Positions 1 through 5,074 of a stretch of DNA of 5,074 bases are shown piece after piece. The position numbers and the translations under genes are program-made. Numbering within the stretch: the stretch's first letter is position 1; every line of letters starts with the position of its first letter. A model generated the notes under the pieces. That model was not told where the DNA came from. It saw only the letters and a program-made list of their open reading frames with translations, and searched no databases. This stretch comes from an uncultured Collinsella sp. (GTDB lineage Bacteria > Actinomycetota > Coriobacteriia > Coriobacteriales > Coriobacteriaceae), in the NCBI GenBank assembly GCA_902494195.1, contig CABUSH010000050.1, forward strand, positions 1-5,074. The letters are read 5' to 3'.

Positions 1-1
1 G

Positions 2-1264
2 CGTGCCTGCGGCGTCCGTGTGACCGAGTTCTTTTTGGGCCTGCCGTGCCGCTTTGACATACATTACACGTCGCGTCGCATTGGAACCAAGTTTGGCGTG
101 ACCCCGCTGCTGCTGGGTGGCTACGCTGCCATCTGCGGTATGGATCCGACCGACGTCTCGTGTGCCGATCGCGTGCTCGCGGCTATCTATCGTCATGGTC
201 GCGTGACCGTGGCCGACCTTGCTGTCGAGCTCGAGCTATCCGAGGAGGTTGTGCTCGAGGCATGCGCCTTGCTCTTGGGTTGGGGCTCTATCGCGCCTTG
301 GTATGAGGAAGGGGAGAAGCCCTCGCCGAGCTACTATCCCACCAAGTATCAGACGCTGCCACGAGATGCGGCGGGTTACACCACCTTTGACGGCCGCCGT
401 TTCGATCGAGAGCATGCGACTACCGAGGGCGATGTGTGGGAGCTGCCGTGCGGCGAAGCCGAGTTCCTTGCGCAAGAGCGTTCGCATACCTATCTGGGCC
501 AGGGTTTTCTCAAGCGCGCCTTTATGCTGCTCGCGGGCATTCTCGTCAATATCCTGACGGGCTTTTTGCTGCTTATGAGCATCTACTCTATTGCGGGTGT
601 CACCGTGCCGATGGATACCAACGTGATCGGTCAGGTTGACGAGGGTTCTATTGCCGCCAAGGCGGGTATCGAGGGCGGCGACGCGATCCTTTCGGTTGAC
701 GGAGTATCGTGCTCTACCTGGATGGACGTTTACGATGCCATCGGCAAGGCCGCCGGTAAGGACGATATCGCCATCGAGTACGAGCGTGACGGCAAGCAGC
801 ATTCGACCACGGTTGCACTCAAGGAGGAGGAGCGCCTAGGTGTGTATGCCTCTACGCAGGTGGTCCGTTTAGACCCCATCACGTCGGCTCGCCTGTCTTT
901 CTCCTATGTCGTGCAGACAGCGGAGGGCGTGATGCGCCTGCTCCAGCCGCAGCATACGATGGAGATTCTCGACCAGTCCTCCTCGATCGTGGGCATTAGC
1001 GTTATGTCCTCACAGGCTGCTGCTGCCGGCCCTGCCACGTTCCTTTCGTTTGCCGCCCTCATTTCGTTCTCGCTTGGCTTTATGAACCTGCTGCCCATCC
1101 CACCACTCGATGGCGGCAAACTGGTCATCGAGATCATTCAAAAGATTGCGGGCCGCGAGCTTCCGCTCAAGGTCCAGACGATTGTGAGCTATGTGGGCAT
1201 CGCGCTCTTTGCGCTGCTGTTTGTCTATATGCTTCGTTCCGACATCCTTCGATTTGTTCTGTAG
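2..1264 (+). CDS. rseP: RseP-type site-2 intramembrane metalloprotease (M50 family), 5' end missing
   Basis: This is the C-terminal 420 residues of a membrane zinc protease that cuts substrates within the bilayer, in the family of E. coli RseP and B. subtilis RasP. The frame is open to the window edge, beginning RACGVRVTEF, which in the family follows just after the HExxH zinc motif. That motif and the real start therefore lie upstream, and the GTG at 20 is an internal valine. Counting from base 2, visible features are: LGGY near residue 40; an unusual insertion at about 48-159; a membrane helix at about 173-200; one PDZ domain at about 209-276 (E. coli RseP has two); a third hydrophobic segment at about 345-366 running into NLLPIPPLDGG, whose Asp370 is the expected third zinc ligand; and a last membrane helix at about 393-411. 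The stop lies 13 bases before ispG, suggesting co-transcription. Family assignment is firm; the substrate is unknown. Confidence 0.93.
   Translation, partial: RACGVRVTEFFLGLPCRFDIHYTSRRIGTKFGVTPLLLGGYAAICGMDPTDVSCADRVLAAIYRHGRVTVADLAVELELSEEVVLEACALLLGWGSIAPWYEEGEKPSPSYYPTKYQTLPRDAAGYTTFDGRRFDREHATTEGDVWELPCGEAEFLAQERSHTYLGQGFLKRAFMLLAGILVNILTGFLLLMSIYSIAGVTVPMDTNVIGQVDEGSIAAKAGIEGGDAILSVDGVSCSTWMDVYDAIGKAAGKDDIAIEYERDGKQHSTTVALKEEERLGVYASTQVVRLDPITSARLSFSYVVQTAEGVMRLLQPQHTMEILDQSSSIVGISVMSSQAAAAGPATFLSFAALISFSLGFMNLLPIPPLDGGKLVIEIIQKIAGRELPLKVQTIVSYVGIALFALLFVYMLRSDILRFVL
143..478 (+). other. Insertion in the protease with a winged-helix-like segment
   Basis: About 110 residues separate the GGYAAICGM segment from the SHTYLGQGFLKRAF segment that leads into the second membrane helix. 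E. coli RseP has roughly 40 residues between the equivalent GGY and AGP motifs. B. subtilis RasP also carries a longer loop here, so the site tolerates extra sequence. The first half of this insertion (bases about 161-301) alternates amphipathic helices with a turn, in the order DRVLAAIYRHG, VTVADLAVELELS, EEVVLEACALLLGWGSI. That is the rhythm of a helix-turn-helix followed by a winged-helix strand. The second half is Tyr/Pro rich, then acidic. By family topology this loop faces the cytoplasm next to the active site. The fold call is my pattern reading only. Confidence 0.5.
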
Positions 1265-1269
1265 GGGAG
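1264..1269 (+). promoter_or_regulatory. Ribosome binding site that sets the ispG start
   Basis: GGGGAG begins on the last base of the protease stop codon and lies 8 bases before the TTG at 1278. No ATG lies nearby in the ispG frame. The in-frame GTG at 1269 overlaps this site and has no good site of its own. The placement favours a TTG start and suggests translational coupling to the protease. Confidence 0.6.
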
Positions 1270-1277
1270 TGTTTGGA

Positions 1278-2360
1278 TTGTCTTTAACCCATCCTTTGCC
1301 GCGCGAGTTGACGCGCCCCGTGCATGTGGGCGGTGTGCAGATCGGCGGCGGCGCGCCGGTGGTGGTCCAATCCATGACCTGCACCGATACCGCTGATGCT
1401 CAGGCAACGCTTGCGCAAGTGTGCGCGTTGGCGCAGGCTGGCTGCGATATCGTGCGTGTGAGCGTGCCCACTGAGGCCGCGCTTGAGGGTTTCCGCACCA
1501 TCTGTGCCGAGTCTCCGGTGCCAATCGTTGCCGATATCCACTTTAACCACAAGCTGGCCATTGGCGCTGTGGAGGCCGGTGCCGCCAAGCTCCGCATCAA
1601 TCCCGGCAACATTGGCGATTGGGCCAAGGTCGATGCCGCGATCGATGCCGCGGGCGCCGCTGGGTGCGCGATTCGCATTGGCGTGAACGCGGGCTCGCTT
1701 GAGCAGGATATCGCCGAGCGCGAAGACCTCACGCAGCCCGAAAAGCTCGTGATGTCGAGCGAGCGCTTCGTCAAGCACTTTGAGGACCGCGGCTTTACGA
1801 ACATTGTGCTTTCGGCCAAGGCCCATAGCGTGCAAACGACGCTTGATACCTATCGAGCCCTGTCGCGTGAGATTCCCCACGTTCCGCTTCACCTGGGCGT
1901 GACGGAGGCGGGGACCAAGCTCCAGGGCACCATCAAGAGCTCTGTAGGCTTGGGTATCTTGCTTTCCGAAGGCATTGGCGACACCATGCGTGTGTCGCTC
2001 ACAGCCGATCCGGTTGAGGAGCCGCCGGTTGCCTGGGGAATTTTGCAGTCGCTGGGCCTGCGTCGCCGTGGTCCCGAGATTGTCTCGTGCCCCACGTGCG
2101 CCCGCTGCCAGGTTAACCTGATTCCCATCGCCGAGGAAGTAACCGAGCGGCTTAAGAACTATGCCGCGCCGCTTTCGATTGCCGTTATGGGATGTGCCGT
2201 TAATGGCCCCGGTGAGGCTTCTGATGCCGACCTGGGCGTTGCTTGCGGACGTGGTCAGGCCTTGCTCTTTTCGCATGGCCAGATCATTGGTAAAGTAGCT
2301 GAGGACCAAATTGTCGACGCGCTTATGGCCGAGGTCGACAAGCTAATTGAGGAGAAATAA
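1278..2360 (+). CDS. ispG: 4-hydroxy-3-methylbut-2-enyl diphosphate synthase (flavodoxin type, IspG/GcpE)
   Basis: IspG is the cytosolic [4Fe-4S] enzyme that reductively opens the ring of methylerythritol cyclodiphosphate to give HMBPP, the second-to-last step of the MEP isoprenoid pathway. The predicted 360 residues compare with 372 in E. coli. The N-terminal barrel carries VVVQSMT, VADIHFNHKLA, KLRINPGNIG and LHLGVTEAG, then LLSEGIGDTMRVSLTADPVEE, all family hallmarks. The C-terminal cluster domain shows Cys271 and Cys274 in CPTC, Cys306 in MGCAVNGPGEA and Glu313 as the fourth ligand, one position off the E. coli numbering. There is no large middle domain of the plant/chlamydial type. The frame is open further upstream into the protease gene, to an ATG at 1191, but that extension (rich in Cys and Phe) has no family counterpart. 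I chose TTG 1278 because of the GGGGAG site and the match to family length. Its stop codon abuts the proS start. Confidence 0.95.
   Translation: MSLTHPLPRELTRPVHVGGVQIGGGAPVVVQSMTCTDTADAQATLAQVCALAQAGCDIVRVSVPTEAALEGFRTICAESPVPIVADIHFNHKLAIGAVEAGAAKLRINPGNIGDWAKVDAAIDAAGAAGCAIRIGVNAGSLEQDIAEREDLTQPEKLVMSSERFVKHFEDRGFTNIVLSAKAHSVQTTLDTYRALSREIPHVPLHLGVTEAGTKLQGTIKSSVGLGILLSEGIGDTMRVSLTADPVEEPPVAWGILQSLGLRRRGPEIVSCPTCARCQVNLIPIAEEVTERLKNYAAPLSIAVMGCAVNGPGEASDADLGVACGRGQALLFSHGQIIGKVAEDQIVDALMAEVDKLIEEK
2349..2354 (+). promoter_or_regulatory. Ribosome binding site for proS, inside the end of ispG
   Basis: GAGGAG encodes the last two glutamates of IspG and sits 6 bases before the proS ATG at 2361. 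Later in-frame ATGs at 2373 and 2379 lie too far from it. This supports the first ATG even though ATG 2373 would match the E. coli N-terminal length better. Confidence 0.65.
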
Positions 2361-4082
2361 ATGACCCGAGCAATGTATATGTCTAAGCTTTATGCGCCGA
2401 CGCTTAAAGAGGATCCGGCGGACGCTGAGCTCGCCAGCCACCGTCTGCTGCTCCGTGCCGGCATGATCCGCAAGGAGGCCGCCGGTCTATATTCCTACCT
2501 GCCGCTTGCTTGGCGCTCGATTCGCAAGATCGAGAACATCGTGCGCGACGAGATGGACGCCGCCGGCGCCCAGGAGCTTATGATGCCTATCATGGTCGAT
2601 GCCGAGTTGTGGCGTGAGTCCGGCCGCATCGACGCCTATGGCAAGGAGCTTGTGCGCTTTGACGACCGTCACGGTCGCGAGTTCGTCCTGGGCCCCACGC
2701 ACGAGGAGACCGTCACGGCCCTGGTGCGCAATGAGCTGCGCTCCTACAAGCAGCTACCCGTTAACCTCTACCACATCCAGGATAAGTTCCGCGACGAGTT
2801 CCGCCCCCGCTTTGGCCTGATGCGCGGTCGCGAGTTCATCATGAAGGACGCCTACAGCTTCTCCGCCACGCAGGAGAGCCTGCAGGAGGAGTATGACAAG
2901 ATGAAGCAGGCCTACGCTAACATCTGCGAGCGCTGCTATATCAAGGCCCTGCCCGTTGTTGCCGACTCCGGTGAGATCGGTGGCGATACCTCCGTCGAGT
3001 ACATGGCTTTGGCCGACGCCGGCGAGGCTTCGCTCGTCTACTGCGACGATTGCGGCTTTGCTGCCGATGACGAGGCGGCAAGCACCAAGGTCGTCGTGAC
3101 CGAGGGTCCTGGTGACGGTACGCTCACCAAGGTTGAGACTCCGGGCATGGGCACCATTGAGGCTGTTGCTAAGTTCTTTGGGTTCCCCGAGAACGGCACG
3201 CGCAAGTCGCTGGCACTCATCGACGCCGAGGGCAAGCCGGTCGTGGCCATTGTTCCGGGCGATCACGAGCTCAACGATTGCAAGGCCGAGCACGTCTTTG
3301 GCAAGGGCTATCGCATGATGACCGACGAGGAGCTTCAGGCGAACGGTCTGCACAAGGGCTTTATCGGACCGGTTAACCTGCCCGATGGTATTCGTCTGGT
3401 GTGCGACGAGAGCCTGCGCGATTCCAAGCAGTGGGCCTGCGGTGCCAACGAGGTCGATTATCACTTTACCGGTGCCTGCCCCGAGCGCGACTTTACCGTC
3501 GATGAGTGGGCCGATCTGGTCACCGTTGTCGCCGGCGACCCCTGCCCGCACTGCGGCAAGCCGCTCTCCGCTGCCCGCGGCATCGAGGTCTCTCAGGTCT
3601 TCCAGCTGGGCACCAAGTATTCCGAGGCCATGGGTGCCACCTTTATGGACGAGGACGGCAAGGAGAAGCCGCTCATCATGGGCTGCTACGGCGTTGGTGT
3701 GTCCCGCTCGCTCGCTGCCGTCGTGGAGCAGCACAACGACGAGCACGGTATCGTCTGGCCGGTCTCCGTTGCCCCGTACGAGGTCGCGGTGATTCCGCTC
3801 GATCCCAAGAAGGAGGAGTGCGCTACCGTCTGCGAGCAGATCGTTGATGGCCTGTGCGCCGAGGGTATCGAGGTTGTCGTCGACGACCGCGACGAGCGTC
3901 CCGGCTTTAAGTTTGCCGACAACGACCTTATGGGCTTCCCGTATCAGGTCGTTCTGGGTAAGCGTGGCCTTAAGAATGGCACCGTTGAGCTCAAGGACCG
4001 TGCCACGGGTGAGCGCGAGGATGTGGCGATCGACGAGGTCGTCGCCAAGGTCGCCGAGCTTGTGAAGGCAGCACGCCGTTAA
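2361..4082 (+). CDS. proS: Prolyl-tRNA synthetase, bacterial type with editing insertion
   Basis: This class II synthetase charges tRNA-Pro with proline in the cytosol. The predicted 573 residues match E. coli ProS (572). Motif 1 lies around GLYSYLPLAWRSIRKIENIV (about 42-61). Motif 2 includes LGPTHEE (Thr113, Glu115) and RPRFGLMRGREFIMKDAYSF from Arg148. Motif 3 is GCYGVGVSRS from Gly441. Between motifs 2 and 3, roughly residues 230-400, lies the INS editing domain that clears mischarged Ala-tRNA-Pro, with Lys282 in GTRKSLALID and GDHELN at 300-305. Residues from about 470 form the anticodon-binding domain (VAVIPLD, DDRDERPGFKFAD). Cys pairs flank the editing domain: Cys228/Cys231 in CDDCG and Cys395/Cys398 in CPHCG. 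They look like a zinc-binding pair set, seen in many Gram-positive ProRS but absent from E. coli. The gene directly abuts ispG and is followed by a terminator, so it is the last gene of the operon. Confidence 0.97.
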   Translation: MTRAMYMSKLYAPTLKEDPADAELASHRLLLRAGMIRKEAAGLYSYLPLAWRSIRKIENIVRDEMDAAGAQELMMPIMVDAELWRESGRIDAYGKELVRFDDRHGREFVLGPTHEETVTALVRNELRSYKQLPVNLYHIQDKFRDEFRPRFGLMRGREFIMKDAYSFSATQESLQEEYDKMKQAYANICERCYIKALPVVADSGEIGGDTSVEYMALADAGEASLVYCDDCGFAADDEAASTKVVVTEGPGDGTLTKVETPGMGTIEAVAKFFGFPENGTRKSLALIDAEGKPVVAIVPGDHELNDCKAEHVFGKGYRMMTDEELQANGLHKGFIGPVNLPDGIRLVCDESLRDSKQWACGANEVDYHFTGACPERDFTVDEWADLVTVVAGDPCPHCGKPLSAARGIEVSQVFQLGTKYSEAMGATFMDEDGKEKPLIMGCYGVGVSRSLAAVVEQHNDEHGIVWPVSVAPYEVAVIPLDPKKEECATVCEQIVDGLCAEGIEVVVDDRDERPGFKFADNDLMGFPYQVVLGKRGLKNGTVELKDRATGEREDVAIDEVVAKVAELVKAARR

Positions 4083-4112
4083 TCGACGATTTCGCTTGTA
4101 GTTCGATATACG

Positions 4113-4161
4113 GGACGGCCCCGCATTTCTCCAGATCGGGGAGATGTGGGGCCGTCCTTTT
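4113..4161 (+). terminator. Rho-independent terminator of the ispG-proS operon
   Basis: A 20-base arm at 4113-4132 pairs with 4138-4157 around a 5-base loop and is followed by TTTT. As + strand RNA the whole stem pairs, with three G-U wobbles. On the - strand those positions would be C-A mismatches. The stem therefore appears tuned for + strand transcription. It starts 30 bases after the proS stop. Confidence 0.93.
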
Positions 4162-4184
4162 ATCTTGTGGCATCCTCGATATCT

Positions 4185-4228
4185 AAAAGGAAAACCCCAC
4201 AGCCCATGCGAGCTGCGGGGTTTTCCTT
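4185..4228 (-). terminator. Terminator of the kinase gene, possibly bidirectional
   Basis: The 12-base arms 4187-4198 and 4217-4228 are perfect complements. An inner CAGC/GCTG pair (4200-4203 with 4212-4215) surrounds an 8-base loop. The one intervening pair, 4199 with 4216, is a G-U wobble in - strand RNA but an A-C mismatch in + strand RNA. On the - strand the stem ends in a short run of four T (4188-4185). It begins 32 bases after the kinase stop. The T run within the + strand arm could also give some termination in that direction. Confidence 0.85.
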
Positions 4229-4260
4229 GTGCCTCCGATGCGAAATAAATCGCTCAGATA

Positions 4261-5025
4261 TTACTGATAATCGACGACGTCGATCCAGTTCTTCAGGAAC
4301 TCATCGTTCACGTTGCGCTTACGAGCGAGCTCGGAAGCGGCGACGATGCTCGTCCACTGACGCACGACCTGCATGGGCATGTCGGCGCGGTCGCAGTAGA
4401 GCTCCAGGTAGGCCTCAGCCTGATCCTTGCTGTTGAGGGCAAAGAGCAGGTAGGTGGTGGCAACGTCGGCAGCAGGGGAGCCCTGGGTGGCGTGTGCCCA
4501 GTCGCACACATAGAGCTGGCCGTCGTCGCCGACGATGACGTTGGAGGGGTTGAAGTCGCCGTGGCAGACCTTGAACTCCTTGGTCATGCCGTCCAGACGC
4601 TCCTGAAGGTTGTAGCGCGTGGTGGCATTGAGCTGATCAAGGCTGTCGATCATGCGGGCGTACTTGTCGCGCTGACGGTTGAGCAGCGGGGAGGTGTAGC
4701 CGTGGATCTCGATCTGGAGGTCGACGAACATCTCGAGGTACTCACCAAAGCGCTGGGGCTCGGCAGTCATCTTCTCGGCGAGGGTGGTGCCCGGAACCTT
4801 CTCGGTCACGAGCGCCCAGCCGTTGGCGTTCTCGAGCTGGGAAACCTCGAGCGCCTTGGGGCTGCGGATGCCGCACTCATTGATGCGGGCAAGATTCAAA
4901 GCCTCGTTGAACACGTCGGAGACAGGCTTGGTCTCGTTAAAGACCTTGACGATCTTGTCGCCCAGGTCGTAAACGACCTTGTTGCCACGGCGGACGAGCT
5001 CGGTCTTGGAATCGGGTAGCAGCAT
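4261..5025 (-). CDS. Aminoglycoside phosphotransferase-family (APH-fold) kinase, substrate unknown
   Basis: This is a soluble 254-residue protein with the small-molecule kinase fold shared by aminoglycoside and choline kinases. The N-terminal lobe has a nucleotide-loop-like stretch RRGNKVVYDLGDKIVKVFN with candidate ATP lysine Lys27, a possible helix-C Glu41 in NEALNLARI, and a hinge-like LVTEKVPGTTL near 72-82. The catalytic loop is VCHGDFNPSNVIV, with His155, Asp157 as likely catalytic base and Asn162 for metal. YVCDWAH supplies the metal-binding Asp175, followed by the family-typical SPAADVATTYLLF. All core residues are present, so it is probably active. No signal peptide or membrane segment is seen. 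The start is ATG with AAAGGA 7 bases upstream. It stands alone, convergent to proS, so context gives no clue to the substrate. Nothing here specifically indicates antibiotic resistance; a metabolic or sugar/amino-alcohol kinase, or a member of the broad TIGR02172-like group, is as likely. Confidence 0.88.
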   Translation of the reverse strand: MLLPDSKTELVRRGNKVVYDLGDKIVKVFNETKPVSDVFNEALNLARINECGIRSPKALEVSQLENANGWALVTEKVPGTTLAEKMTAEPQRFGEYLEMFVDLQIEIHGYTSPLLNRQRDKYARMIDSLDQLNATTRYNLQERLDGMTKEFKVCHGDFNPSNVIVGDDGQLYVCDWAHATQGSPAADVATTYLLFALNSKDQAEAYLELYCDRADMPMQVVRQWTSIVAASELARKRNVNDEFLKNWIDVVDYQ

Positions 5026-5032
5026 GGTTGCA

Positions 5033-5038
5033 TCCTTT
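5033..5038 (-). promoter_or_regulatory. Ribosome binding site of the kinase gene
   Basis: On the - strand AAAGGA lies 7 bases before the ATG at 5025. It supports this start. The remaining upstream bases to 5074 show no convincing -10 or -35 element, so the promoter is probably outside the window. Confidence 0.6.
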
Positions 5039-5074
5039 CAACGATGCGATAGAAGCGACGGCGGGGGTGTGTGA

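Noticed and set aside
20..22. GTG as the start of the protease gene
   Set aside because: The frame stays open to base 2 and the preceding residues RACGVR fit the family sequence just after HExxH. The start is simply outside the window.
236..802. 188-codon open frame on the - strand across the protease
   Set aside because: It overlaps the conserved membrane and PDZ coding region and has no credible domain.
821..844. Strong AAGGAGGAGG followed by an in-frame GTG at 842 inside the protease gene, hinting at an internal start for a C-terminal fragment
   Set aside because: The purine run simply encodes a Lys-Glu-Glu-Glu stretch at the end of the PDZ domain. Without ribosome data it is not evidence for a second product.
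1284..2309. 341-codon open frame on the - strand across ispG
   Set aside because: The + strand is unmistakably IspG. Long antisense frames are common opposite GC-rich, codon-biased genes, and the translated product shows no recognisable domain.
2754..3746. 330-codon open frame on the - strand across proS
   Set aside because: It is antisense to conserved ProRS motifs 2 and 3 and the editing domain. The product is a low-complexity Leu/Ala/Val/Gly shadow.
4146..4436. 96-codon open frame on the + strand over the terminators and the kinase 3' end
   Set aside because: It begins inside the first terminator stem, runs through the second and into the antisense of the kinase. It has no ribosome binding site that I can see.
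4492..5019. 175-codon open frame on the + strand opposite the kinase
   Set aside because: It is a Val/Leu/Ala/Gly-rich mirror of the kinase codons. The - strand has the catalytic motifs and a ribosome binding site.
5039..5074. Promoter for the kinase gene
   Set aside because: No acceptable -10/-35 pair is present in the few bases available. A TATCGC-like stretch on the - strand is too weak to call.

Overview
The window looks like a chromosomal housekeeping segment from a moderately GC-rich Gram-positive bacterium, most likely a coriobacterium of the Collinsella type. This placement is an inference from the gene order (M50 site-2 protease, ispG, proS), the single-PDZ protease, the Cys-pair form of the bacterial prolyl-tRNA synthetase and general sequence character. 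It was not tested by any search.

Layout: (1) bases 2-1264, + strand, hold the 3' part of an RseP-type intramembrane protease. The window edge cuts off its start and its HExxH zinc motif. (2) Bases 1278-2360, + strand, hold ispG (gcpE), the iron-sulfur enzyme that makes HMBPP in the MEP isoprenoid pathway, probably starting at TTG. (3) Bases 2361-4082, + strand, hold proS, prolyl-tRNA synthetase with a full editing insertion. (4) Bases 4083-4260 are a convergent intergenic region with two strong hairpin terminators. (5) Bases 4261-5025, - strand, hold an aminoglycoside-phosphotransferase-fold kinase of unknown substrate. (6) Bases 5026-5074 are its upstream end, with a ribosome binding site but no promoter I can defend.

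The three + strand genes are packed with gaps of 13 and 0 bases and share one clear terminator, so they very probably form the end of one operon. In many bacteria the gene before the protease is dxr, another MEP-pathway gene. That gene would lie just outside this window. The kinase is a separate, convergently transcribed unit.

No mobile element, CRISPR array, RNA gene or obviously foreign segment was seen. The most unusual item is a roughly 110-residue stretch inside the protease, between its first membrane segment region and its second. Part of it reads like a winged-helix fold, where E. coli RseP has only a short loop. I found no complete undescribed system here.
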